Positions 1 to 9,856 of a stretch of DNA of 64,000 nucleotides are shown piece after piece (position 1 is the stretch's first letter; the number at the start of each line of letters is the position of its first letter). A program made the position numbers and the translations under genes. The notes beneath the pieces were generated by a model. The model was not told the origin of the DNA, ran no database searches, and worked only from the letters and a program-made list of their open reading frames with translations. This stretch comes from Paragyromitra xinjiangensis (lineage: Eukaryota > Ascomycota > Pezizomycetes > Pezizales > Discinaceae), in assembly GCA_038503065.1 (NCBI GenBank), contig JBCAMK010000010.1:248001-312000 (forward strand), written 5' to 3'.

Positions 1-981
1 TCTGCTCTAGGAATAACCCACATCGACATGATCTTCGATGACGGAACTTGCCCTCCCCTCAACCTTGTTCGCAAATTCATCAACCTCGCTCACAACACTA
101 TCACCGTTCAGAACAAACACATTGCTGTGCACTGTAAAGCTGGTCTCGGCCGAACGGGTTGTCTAATCGGTGCCTACCTAGTTTACCGATATGGCTTCAC
201 AGCAAATGAGGTGATCGCCTACATGCGGTTCATGCGACCAGGTATGGTTGTTGGGCCACAACAACATTGGCTGCATCTCAACCAGGGTGAATTCCGCCAA
301 TGGTGGTTCGAAGACACGATCCTGCAATCCGCACTCGAGAAGCAAGCGATGCAACTAGCACCCCTACGGACACCAACGAAGGGTAAGCGAATTGTCTCTG
401 GCTCCACCCCAACCAAACGCAACGTCCTCGGCGAAATGGCCGCCAATGAAACCTCCTCGCAAATCCTCCCCGCTCCCACTCCAGGACAGCCGCGTAAGGG
501 ATCTTCGAGAGCATATCCACCCAATACCGGCAGTCGTCGGGAACGACCGGCGTCGCAGGCTCCCCCGCCTGTGCCGGAGGGTGTGGAGATTCATCAGGAT
601 GCTGAGAACGATGTTAATGCGTCTCCGATTCGGAAGAAAAAGTCTGCGCCGACGGTTAAGATGGTTGAAGCAGAGTCGACGGAGGTTGTGGAGGGTGGTG
701 CTACGACTATGAGCGAGGAAGAGTATCTTCTGCGTTTGCATCGACGGACTACCTCGCGGAGCCCCGCTGGGAAGAGGAGCGTGAGTTATACTACTACTAC
801 CACAACTACCGTGAGCCATACTGTTACCCCGCCGAGTACGGCCGATAAGAGCGTGAGGGAGCGAAGCGGCAGTGGTATTGGTGTGAAGGTTAGGAGTAGT
901 CCGAGGAGGGGAACTGCCACGGGAGGTGTAAGGAAAGTGTCGGGTAGAGTTGTGAGCGGGGGTCCACCGAAGGGAACGTAG
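1..981 (+). CDS. cdc14: Cdc14-type dual-specificity phosphatase, 3' part (5' end outside window)
   Basis: The reading frame is open from base 1, so the window starts inside the gene; the ATG at 28 is an internal methionine. The catalytic signature HCKAGLGRTG lies about 45 residues in (HCx5R: Cys nucleophile and phosphate-binding Arg). It is followed by the Cdc14 block with YRYGFTANEVIAYMRFMRPGMVVGPQQHW. Known family role: dephosphorylation of CDK sites at mitotic exit, cytokinesis and septation, moving between nucleolus and cytoplasm. After about residue 105 the chain becomes a long low-complexity tail rich in Ser, Pro, Thr and basic residues, as is usual for the regulatory C-terminus of fungal Cdc14. 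The stop is at 979-981. No intron is seen in this part. The identity is firm; the missing N-terminal pseudo-phosphatase half cannot be judged. Confidence 0.93.
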   Translation, partial: SALGITHIDMIFDDGTCPPLNLVRKFINLAHNTITVQNKHIAVHCKAGLGRTGCLIGAYLVYRYGFTANEVIAYMRFMRPGMVVGPQQHWLHLNQGEFRQWWFEDTILQSALEKQAMQLAPLRTPTKGKRIVSGSTPTKRNVLGEMAANETSSQILPAPTPGQPRKGSSRAYPPNTGSRRERPASQAPPPVPEGVEIHQDAENDVNASPIRKKKSAPTVKMVEAESTEVVEGGATTMSEEEYLLRLHRRTTSRSPAGKRSVSYTTTTTTTVSHTVTPPSTADKSVRERSGSGIGVKVRSSPRRGTATGGVRKVSGRVVSGGPPKGT

Positions 982-2817
982 TGTAGAAGCTTGAAAATTG
1001 GGATTAGGCGTGTGTATCTTTTTCTTCTTTTTTTGTTTTAACGAGGGTTACTTTGGTTCTTTAACGGCTACCTGTGCGGTTTTTTTCCTTTAACTTCGTT
1101 TCTTGTATTTGGTAGTTTTTTTTGTTTGCGTTTTTTCCATCTTATTACCCCGTTTGCTTTGCTTTTATGATGAATTTTGTTATGATTGCGTGGTTACGAG
1201 TTCATTGCTTTTTCTCTCTTTCCTTTTTTTGTAACTTTGGTTGTTGTCTCTTTTCTCTCCCCACCACTGATCAATACTGATGCTACTACTGCTTCTTGGT
1301 ATATGTTCATTTTAACTTTTTTTCTCTCCTTTTTATTTCTATTCTTTTATTCTTCTTCTTACAGAGAACAGATACAGATTATTACATTTGGTACCTTTTT
1401 TGTTTTTTGCTTTTCCGGCGGCGGGAGTTTTTGTCTTTTTTGCTGTGAATGAATGTGAAACCTTTCCGGAATTTTTTTCGTAGAGCCTTGACTCGTGTTT
1501 TGGGCAAGGATTCGATATGAGGGGGTTTTGTGTAATTTGTTTAGTTGGGAGGGGGGTGAGAATTGATGTTTTGATTGTGGATGATTAAACTCGTATAGTT
1601 GGACCCTGCTGTAATGAATCTCGTCTAGGGGGTGTTTGATATTACGAACCGAATCTTTAACGTATCTGCTGTGCCGAATGCGTAGTAACGGACTTGGCGT
1701 TCGTCATAGCGGATGTGACTGTAATTCAGATGAGATGAGGGCGGGTAGATGGGATGGTGGCGGGAATGGTCGGATACGCGGGATGGGATGTTTGCTCGCG
1801 TGGGTAAGCGATTGGGTGATTTTTGGTGATGCGGTTGGTCTTGGCGGTGGTGGAGGGGGAGGTTGAAGGTGGGATGGGATGGTCGGGTAGAGAGTTGTCC
1901 CTGGGTGTGATGGGGCTAGGGTGTGATCTTTAAGAAATTGGGGGCGGGGGTTAGTAAAACTGGGTTTCTAGTTCCTTTCGAGGGTTCTTCATATTATTCA
2001 TAGGATTTATCCGGCTTGCCCTCGGTTTCGTCGTACTCCTAGCTTCGCCATACCCAGATGACCCCATCGTCGTGGTGGTGCTTGGGGTACTTTAATGCGG
2101 GATTTTATGAGGCTGTTCTTTTCGGGGATTTACAGATGGGACAGAATATACAGCTCAAAGAGGTTGTGGGTAGGAAGCGATCGCGGTGTTTTCTAGCAAG
2201 GAGGGTATACTGTGTATGTATCTGTGTAATAAGTTAGAAGTTCTTGTTTTGGGATCACTAAAAATCACTCGGTCCTTCTTGTAGTATTTGTCTTGGATAT
2301 CCCATAATCCGGTAGGAAATGCTGCCCCCCCTGAAGTAGCGGTGGCTAGAAACAGGATCATAGTTTAGTTAATTGAAAACTAGCCTATCAAAATCTAGCC
2401 CTCTAAAAGGGGGGCAGCTTTACCGGACTATGAGATAAGCTCCCCATAAATCAGTTTTCTCATCTAGGTACTGTTGAAATTTGTGTAACGATTAGTAAGT
2501 AGAAATATGAAGAAGCGTGTGGGGGGTTGATACACCCTATAATTGTGGGGTTTCTGTCCTCTAGATAGAAGAACGTATTCTCTGCAGCTCAAGCTTGTTT
2601 CTTCTTGAAGATAGCCGTCTGGGGTCATGGTGGATTACTATGTTCGATGCCATATAGAGAACGATCTGAGGGGAGGGATGAGACACCGCACTGACCTTCT
2701 ATTAGATAACTCAACCGGTGTTACCCTCCCTACCTACGAATACTAGCCCTGGAGCTACGTCCTCCCCTTTCTTCCATTATCCCTTACGACACTTCAGGGC
2801 CCCAACAGCATGCAGCC
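982..2817. other. Intergenic region, T-rich 3' flank of cdc14
   Basis: The first 500 bases are strongly T-rich on the plus strand and probably hold the cdc14 3' UTR and polyadenylation region. The rest is unique-looking sequence with only short open frames of poor composition. I see no supported gene, inverted repeat or RNA here. Confidence 0.4.
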
Positions 2818-3366
2818 ATGTCCAGTAAAGTTAGAGCAATGCGTACTCGAGGCCCAGCGCGTGGAGTCAGTAGGGAGGAAGCTAGGCGGATTTCTTTAGA
2901 AAAAGGTGCTCTTTCGAAGCGAAGATATCGTCAACGGAAGAAACAACAGGACTTGTGGGATTCATTAGCGGCATCTCAAATACAACAAGAATATTCTCAA
3001 TCGGAATGGAGTTCCGCAGCCCCTGATGTTCATTCTGCAGCTCACTTGACTCGTTCACCTTCCCCCTCGCGAGCCCGGCCACTCGTGATCCCTGAACATG
3101 AGTCATCGAGCTTGAAATATCCCCAGCTTTCTGAAAGTCAGTTATCGTCACCTTCGGAAGCTCTATCACCCTCTTGCCTTCGTCTATATTCGCTTGCAGA
3201 ATCACCGGTGCATGAATCCGAGTCCTTCCAAGGAGATATTAGCGATATCAGTAATGAAATCGAGTCGATACAACATGGAGGCTTGGGGTTTAAAGCTAGG
3301 CTAGGGTTTGGGTTTTTTCTAGGATTAGTCTCGTTGGGTCTTTTTCTGGTTGGAATAGAGTTTTAA
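2818..3366 (+). CDS. Hypothetical 182-aa protein, bZIP-like basic N-terminus and C-terminal hydrophobic segment
   Basis: Single open frame from the ATG at 2818 to the stop at 3364-3366. Residues 19-45 are strongly basic (SKRRYRQRKKQQ) and resemble the basic region of a bZIP factor, but no clear leucine heptad follows. The middle is Ser/Pro-rich (SPSPSRARP, SSPSEALSPS). The last 25 residues include a hydrophobic stretch (FFLGLVSLGLFLVG) ending a few residues before the stop, as in tail-anchored proteins. The combination of a DNA-binding-like basic patch and a terminal membrane segment is unusual. I do not recognise a family. The frame could also be a relic of a transcription factor or a chance ORF; the low-complexity composition argues mildly for real coding. 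Confidence 0.35.
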   Translation: MSSKVRAMRTRGPARGVSREEARRISLEKGALSKRRYRQRKKQQDLWDSLAASQIQQEYSQSEWSSAAPDVHSAAHLTRSPSPSRARPLVIPEHESSSLKYPQLSESQLSSPSEALSPSCLRLYSLAESPVHESESFQGDISDISNEIESIQHGGLGFKARLGFGFFLGLVSLGLFLVGIEF

Positions 3367-4046
3367 CTCTGTATATCATCATAATCATCTGGTACGAGTG
3401 GTTGCGGGTACAGGGGGTCACTACCTCCGTGGAGTTAGCAGGGTTTTGCTTTCACTCATGTTTCTCCTTTGTGGTGTGGGATGTTACCTTGAGGTGGGAT
3501 TATCGATGGAGTGGAGTATCCATATTAGAGCTGAAGACGGGTCTAGGGAGACTGTAGCCTAGGACGCTATAGTAATTGATCTTAATAAGGTATTTTATTT
3601 TTTGCTGGGTTTGGGGGCTTGAGGCGAGCCTGGGTTTATATATTCCTATGTATACAATGATCCAATTTAGGGGTGGGGTGACTAGGAGCAATATGGGGGT
3701 GTTTTTTTTCAAACGAATGTATTTCTAGTAGATACTGTTTCCGAAGCTAGGTTTCGCTTTTGGTTTTGGTTTTAGCTTGACATGCACGATATCTTGTGCA
3801 ACACGATTGTCACTAGTGGAGGGCTAGTGTTAGGTGCGTTTAGTCCACTTACGGTAGTAACAGCTAAATGGGAAGTATACTCAAACAGGTTAGGATACAA
3901 TAACTCACAGAGATCAAGCATCGAGCCACGGTAGGTATAAAGAAACACGATATCCTTCGATCATGGAGTATCACTACTGGCGCATAGCTACTATTAATTT
4001 TGCTATCTTGATGTAAACAGTACTCCTATCTATCTGATAAGTATGA
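3367..4046. other. Intergenic, no feature seen
   Basis: Unique-looking A+T-rich sequence between the small ORF and the 5S rRNA region. Only short open frames without family resemblance are present. Confidence 0.3.
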
Positions 4047-4214
4047 AATTATAAAATCCCTGTTATTGTATATGCATTGTACTCTTGAAGGCCGAACCCC
4101 GCCAATCCCAATTATTTTGACCAGGAGAATCATATTAGATGCTACTTAGGGGTAGGGAAGGGCTGCCAAGGCCCGGTTGCCTCCCATCAATCTTTCCAAC
4201 TATTTAGTAAAAAA
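4047..4214. repeat. Direct repeat copy 1, 3' flank of the 5S gene
   Basis: The stretch TATAAAATCC..TTGTATATGC followed by GTACTCTTGAAGGC recurs in diverged form at 4448-4495 (TATAAAATCCTTGTCGTTGC, then GTACTCTTAAGGC). Together with the 5S-like sequence at 4590-4690 this shows that a unit of 5S gene plus 3' flank was duplicated about 400 bp away. Confidence 0.6.
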
Positions 4215-4338
4215 CATGAGTTCGGTACCTGGGATTCCCACATGGTCACCCACTGCAGTACTAGCCAGGCGATACGATGCTTGGATATGCCAGAGCGAAC
4301 GGGATGGCTCATTCTCATCGTTCTATGACCGAACACGT
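4215..4338 (-). rRNA. 5S rRNA: 5S ribosomal RNA gene
   Basis: Read on the minus strand, this is a full-length 5S rRNA of about 120 nt. Landmarks in order are a GGTCATAG-type 5' block, the CATCCCGTTCGCTC loop region, AAGC..GTATCGCCTGG, then CTAGTACTGCAGTGGG and TGACCATGTGGGAATCCC, which correspond to the internal control region and helix IV/V of fungal 5S RNA. The 5' TTCGGT and 3' ACCGAA can pair to close helix I. A run of six T directly after the 3' end (4209-4214) is a proper Pol III terminator. It stands alone, as dispersed 5S genes do in many Pezizomycotina. The exact ends are uncertain by 1-3 nt. An intact control region and terminator suggest it is functional. Confidence 0.85.
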
Positions 4339-4447
4339 CAAATAAAACTGAGAAAATCTCATAACTTGTTGATGTACTGGAAGCAAGCGGATAACCTTAT
4401 TCCCGATGAGGAATGAAAAACGGTCGCAGCACCTTGTAAAGAGTGTA

Positions 4448-4690
4448 AAATATAAAATCCTTGTCGTTGCATATGCGTGGTACTCTTAAGGCAAAGCTGT
4501 TGGTCGAGTTCCGGAGAATGAAACTAATTCGATTTTTTTTGGCCCGGGAAATTATATGAGATGCGGCTAGGGCTTAATTCAGCTACTCAAGGAAGAGTGG
4601 GTTCACAGTACTACTGGTAACCAGGCGATACGATGTTTGTACGTTGGTGTGTCGAGATTGATACCTTCTTACCGGAGAAGGTAATTCCCA
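4448..4690 (-). pseudogene. Decayed duplicate of the 5S rRNA gene with its flank
   Basis: The flank repeat at 4448-4495 is followed at about 4590-4690 by a minus-strand 5S-like segment. It keeps CATCGTATCGCCTGG and AGTACTG but has lost the TGACC..GGGAATCCC block and carries a small insertion (GTTACCAGTAGTACTG where the intact gene has GCTAGTACTG). No T-run terminator is present at the expected place. It is therefore a dead copy of the gene at 4215-4338. Confidence 0.6.
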
Positions 4691-5637
4691 CTAGACGTTA
4701 TCTACTCGCTTCAGGACGTGGAGCAAACCACGCGCTGATGGCCCGATATTAGTCATCACGGAGGCTTTCGAGGACTTGAAGCACCGTTTGTGTTGTAGTT
4801 TTGTTTGGAATATGGCTTCCCAATCCAGTTGGGCCTTGGCGAGACCAACCCGAGTGATAATGGGTGACGTCCAATAAATCCCTCGCGTTTCCTTGGAGGG
4901 GGGTTTATTCGTTGAATATATACAACCCTAAGGATGTTGATGAAGGATGTTTGTCTGCACACCGCTATCAAGCATTTGCAAAATTACTATCATTAGGTTT
5001 TGATGTAAGGATATTGTTTTTGACGCTAAACTAGTAAAACCGCAGTCCATCCAAGCATCTGCCCACATTAAGTCTGTTCCCCTCTATCCCTTTATTCGCT
5101 TCTAGGTATATGACTCCTCCAGTCTCTCTCGCCTTCCTTTAACCTTCTCTTGTTCCGCTCGCAACTAACGTAGTCCCCCGTCTTCTTCCCCCTCTACTAG
5201 GGTTCACGAAGTGAGTAGGATATTCGAAGGAGATATCATGCAAGGAGGGATTGACATGACTTGCCTTTGACCTCGTGAGCTAGATTCTTAATGCGTGTCC
5301 GCCTCCAATCTACGTTTCAGATCTAGAGGTGTGTTGATTTCAATAACATGGGCAGCTCAGACATCCAATCTGGTGGATATCACTTACTTTTCACTTCTTT
5401 GAGAATGGGGCCTAATATGAACATGAACATGTCATGGCGGTAGCGGCGCTGCAGAACCCCTAACCCTCACGCTAGTCACATAGATGCCATATGTAGATAC
5501 ACAGAATGATAGGATATTCCGTTCTATAGGGTCACCTAGGAAGATTATAAGAGCTGACTCATCTCTACATTTTTAAGCTACATATAAGCACTTGCTCTAC
5601 AGTTTTCGGCGGGTTATTTTTATTGTGTCTTACCATA
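4691..5637. other. Intergenic, no gene seen
   Basis: Unique-looking sequence with short frames only. A single CCCTAACCCT-like string near 5457 is too short to be a telomere relic. Confidence 0.3.
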
Positions 5638-5936
5638 CCGCATTTACTGGGTTATAAGCAACTCCCATTTGAGGGTAGAAATAGAGTTTGAGACAAAGTC
5701 CGTGCTCGGTGGATGTAAAAGCACAGGCTTTTCCGCTAATTCTTGCCCAAAGGGGTCTCCTGAGGAGGCCAAAGTCCCAAAATGAACTCCTTGAGCCCGA
5801 GGGAGAGTTTGTGAATCTCTGATTTCGACTCTGATATCTATCTGAACATGCTCTCGGACCCCTGAGGAAAGGTGGCCGAAACAAAAACCTTATTTGGACT
5901 CTAAAATTCGAGTTACGTATAACCCAGTAAATACGG
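5638..5936. mobile_element. MITE of 299 bp, TA-flanked (Tc1/mariner type)
   Basis: The left end CCGCATTTACTGGGTTATA followed by AGCAACTC is matched by the reverse complement of the right end (CCGTATTTACTGGGTTATA, then CGTAACTC). This gives imperfect terminal inverted repeats of about 27 bp. TA dinucleotides flank both ends (5636-5637 and 5937-5938), the target duplication expected of Tc1/mariner transposition. There is no transposase gene, so it is a non-autonomous element. Its ends do not match either Tc1 element in this window. Confidence 0.7.
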
Positions 5937-6892
5937 TACTTAGATGTTCATTAAATACTGTGAAATTTTGCAACAAGCTGTGCGCGCGTCTCACCCCTAA
6001 AGTAATCAAATCAACTATAACGGCGAAGAAATGCTGGTAGCTAGGTATAACTAAATATATTTGGCTATTGAGTAGAGATTGGCTCATGTTATGACTGATC
6101 CTATTTCTTTGTGGTTGTGTTTGGCGGGGTGTGGCTCGCTGTCACATTCCCTAGTATTTAATGAACGTTGAAGTAAGCACTAAAAAAAAGCGTTGAAACT
6201 GGACATGGAGTCTTTGGGGTTGTCCGTAACGGGTCCGTAACGGGTCTGTGTAACCGTTACCGTTAGTGTAGTATAATATAGTCAATGATTGCTGTGGAAT
6301 AACCGGGCCTGGACCACTGAGCTAGCGATATTACACGTGAAAAAGTGTAATAAAGTCTAGAGACAAGAGTGAGAGAGCTTGACCCTAAGACCCTATTTAG
6401 AGCGGATAGGCGTCGATTGCGAGACCAAGAAATACCGTGCCTAGAACTGATTAATAACGAAATGAAAGAAAAGGGCAAACAGCTCTAGGACCGAAAAATA
6501 TCGGAAGGTCTGATACCAGCGAGAAAGGACAGTAAGAAAAAAATAGACAAAAACTATCACGAACTATAGTAGGCAAACTACCATTGTAGTTTAGATTATT
6601 TTGGGACTAGCCGGACTTGAATATCAACGAGTATAGCACCATAACCCAAGTGGTTGGATGGGCTTAATGAATTCGTCATCGCCATCGTCATTGTCGTCAT
6701 CATCATGAATGTCAACGAGTACCAATATAAAAAGACTGAAACAGGGGAGGAGAATATACCTTTTATCACACCCCACCAGCTATGCTCCAATTGAACACAG
6801 TAGAAGCCCCTTGATAAGTGATACGCACGAGAAAGAAGCCCCAGAGCAGTGCTCCAGCATCTTAATGAATACTTTAACTATCATATCGCATA
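5937..6892. other. Intergenic, no gene seen
   Basis: Contains a short iteration of CGTAACGGGTC near 6225-6247 and otherwise unique-looking sequence. No supported coding region. Confidence 0.3.
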
Positions 6893-7628
6893 TCAACCCT
6901 CGCTAGGCACGAAATCAATCACCATCTCAGAACAGCTATTCATAAACGCCTGCTTCCGCTTCCCTATGTCATCAACCGCATCAGAATTTTCCCTTGACAG
7001 CGAAGACGCAATCTCTCTTACATGTGTGATTTGCAGAAGGCCATAGTCCGTAGGTGTCTGCAGTTTCGCCACGCGAAGCAGTGTGACCGCGTCCTGTGGT
7101 AAAACCCAGTAGTCACGGCAGGGCAGATGATGGTAGAGGAGCAGTGGGTCCACCTTTAACTGTCGACCGAAGTCGTAGAAGGTCTCGAGAATGTATGCGA
7201 TAGCGGTGTGATGGTTGCCATCATAGTATGCCTGTGCTGCTCGGATCCAGAATGCGGTGATGGCAATCTGGTTAGGGATCTCAGCCACAATGCGTTTCGG
7301 GATAGATGGGATGGGATTTGGGCTAATATGTCGAGAGTTCCGAATGGATGTGGGGAAGTTTTGTAGCAGCTGACAGTGTCGTAGAGGTAGCCGTCGAGGA
7401 TTTATTCGTTGAGGGTAGCGAATCGCTCCACGGCGGGTAGGTGCGGTGAGTAGATGGGGAATGGGAGAGCCTTGCGGGCCATGGCATCATAGTAGCGGAG
7501 GGATATGGATGATGGATCGTAGGAGAATTGACTGGTGAGGAGAAGTAGGAACCGTTTCGTCCGTTTGGATCGCATGATGCCGCTGAGAGACGAAGAGGCA
7601 CGAATATTAGTGAGCGAGTAAATATCAT
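6893..7628 (-). pseudogene. Broken protein-coding gene of unknown family
   Basis: On the minus strand a frame runs from about 7590 (MRSKRTKRFLLLL..) through ALPFPIYSPHLPAVERF and DTVSCYKTSPHPFGTLDILAQIP. It is interrupted by an in-frame TAA at 7402-7404. Around 7285 the plausible coding continues in another frame as AEIPNQIAITAFWIRAAQAY and runs to the stop at 6893. The two parts join naturally near LSRNAL/VAEIPNQ, so the simplest reading is one gene of about 240 residues carrying one nonsense change and one frameshift. I do not recognise the family. The TAA could be a C-to-T change at CAA, the context favoured by RIP, but this is inference. A short unrecognised intron cannot be excluded for the frame change. 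Confidence 0.45.
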
Positions 7629-9206
7629 GTAGACAGAAGGCCTGCCGAGCGGTAGTCCCTAAGGTAGGTCAGTTTTAGTCTAGTTGGGCCTACGAACTGT
7701 GAGGGAAAGGAACTTGCCTTGAAACTCAAAATGTGCATTCAGATGCATCGTGAATGGAGTTGTGTGACTGCGTGGAAGGAGTAATATAAAATTTGGAGAA
7801 TTCTCTATGGTCCTTCTATACTACTGGTTCAGAAACACAGCGACACCCTTATGAAAATTATACGGAGTTCAAAGCTGGAAAGAAGACGCAGGTACTTCGA
7901 CGTTGAATTGCACAGATGGGGCTTAGGGTTCAAAGCTGTTTTTCGGTGAACGCGGGCGTGATAAGGAATTCACGCACCATCACTTTATAGTAAACCTCTG
8001 CACGTGAATTTCTGTAGAAACGCATTTCGTGCTCTATTGCTCCACAGCCTATCACTCGTTGCGTAACCGACGGCGACTGTTGTAATATTGGGAGCACGTA
8101 GGGAGGAATAGAAGACTTGATTGCTTGCTTGCTAGGTGGGCATACGGCCCCTATCTAAATATTCGTGTAGTAGCTCTCTCGGGTGCCCGAGTGCCCGTGT
8201 GCTCGGGTACCTGTCTCTCAATCATTTCCGACCCCGAAGCCACGCCCGAGAGGTCACCCGTATTAGGAAGCATCTCCAACAACGACCCTAGTGCTAAGTG
8301 AGTTACCATCAAGGCAGCTGATCGTTGCTTCCATGCAGGAACACGCTTATCACGAATACCTGCACGAAGCTGGAAACGGTGGTCCTAACTTGGCCCTCGT
8401 CACATTTCCTTTTATCGCTCGGATCTTTCACTCCTCTCATCAGAGGTATAAGGGAAAGAAGTTGTAGTTTTGATAAAAAAAATTTCGGTCTTGGAACACC
8501 GGAGCCTTTCTCTTCCAGCCATATCTCTAGTTTTCCGGTCCAGTCCAGTTGTGTTCGTTACGGTATCACCAAAGCAAAGATCTTTAGACCGCGAAACGAG
8601 CCCTTCCGTCTATAAGCCCTATCTTTCATTTCCTACAATAGAAGCCACTAGAAACCATAACATTACCCCACCCCAACCAGAAATGATCGTCCTTTTTATC
8701 CAAGAGATAGAATATTAGTGTGAAAAGAAACGACGTGTCAAGTAATCCTCTATTACTACCTTCCACTCAGAAGAGCGTAGCTATTTTCTTTTTATTTCAC
8801 AAAGGAGGATGATCAGTTAAGAAAGCTTTCCGCCGGCGAGGAAGGAGGAAAAACGAGAACCACCTCACGTGTAGAACCCATAGATGACGAATTACTTCTA
8901 CCCACTCGCTTGAACGTGTTAGGTATAGGGTGTGTGTGCCCATGCAGGTCAGAAGAAAAATTTGGCTACATGATATCACGCACCGCACCCAACGGGGGAG
9001 AATCAATATTATCTGGTACATGCAGCTTACTTGCTCAGCCGTGGGCTCTACGATTAATGAAAGCACGGAACCTGCTACACCGCAAGTTAGTAAGCTCGAT
9101 AAATCAAAATAAGCGGAAAAAAGCCACATTAAAAGTCATCCCAGCACACCCAACCCAACAGCCGAGTGACAACACATGACCGCCAAGAACAGAAGTCAAA
9201 AGCTTC
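7629..9206. other. Intergenic, no gene seen
   Basis: Left flank of the Tc1/copia nest. There is a short self-complementary CTCGGG/CCCGAG cluster near 8180-8215. Open frames here lack coding character and I recognise none. Confidence 0.3.
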
Positions 9207-9622
9207 TACAAGGCTCAGGCATGAAGTGACCGAACGGCCAGGGTCGGCATGCAGGATAGGGTGGTGTATGAATGACCGATAATAGTGAACAGAGATCTAA
9301 AAAACTTGAAAACCTCACCTACTAGTATGGTACGGGCTAGGCACAAGACCATCAAAACTCCGTTGCAACGCCATCGTGAACATCACTACGTACACTTGGG
9401 GTTCACATGGATACAAGAAATACACGAGTGAAAATCATTTTAAGAGGTATTAGAGAATGCCCACGAGAATTAAAAGCACTTTGTGAGAAATTGAGATTGG
9501 TATTTCAAATCTATAAAAGAAGCATGTTTCCGCCCGATAAAATTTATTTCTCAAGCCAGAAAAACCCAAATATCCTACAAGATGAATCGCACTCATAACA
9601 TCACATTTATTTGCGACCATGT

Positions 9623-9847
9623 TGTGAATATTGTAAGAAGTGATTTTATTCAGAAACACTGGGGATCTACCCCATTTATATACCCCTCAGTTCTTCTTCC
9701 CCTCATATAATATTGTTCCGACAATCATTCTCTATCTTATCTTCAACCCCTCTTCTACGGGTCTTTTCCCTCCGATACTATATTTCTCTTCCGATACATT
9801 CTCTTATGTGGTTCCACCACATAGTACATAATTGCCTCAAATCGACA
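9623..9847 (-). repeat. 3' LTR of the copia element
   Basis: 225 bp, begins TGTGAATATTG and ends AAATCGACA on the plus strand. It differs from the other LTR at only two positions, both C here and T in the other copy: CCTCAG versus CCTTAG, and CTACGG versus CTATGG. Confidence 0.93.
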
Positions 9848-9856
9848 CTTCCCCTC
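9848..9856 (-). other. Polypurine tract (PPT) of the copia element
   Basis: On the minus strand GAGGGGAAG sits immediately before the 3' LTR and overlaps the end of the pol stop codon (TGA at 9855-9857). This is the expected plus-strand primer position. Confidence 0.8.

Noticed and set aside
5450..5475. CCCTAACCCT-like string as a telomere relic
   Set aside because: Only one and a half units, not expected to be meaningful.
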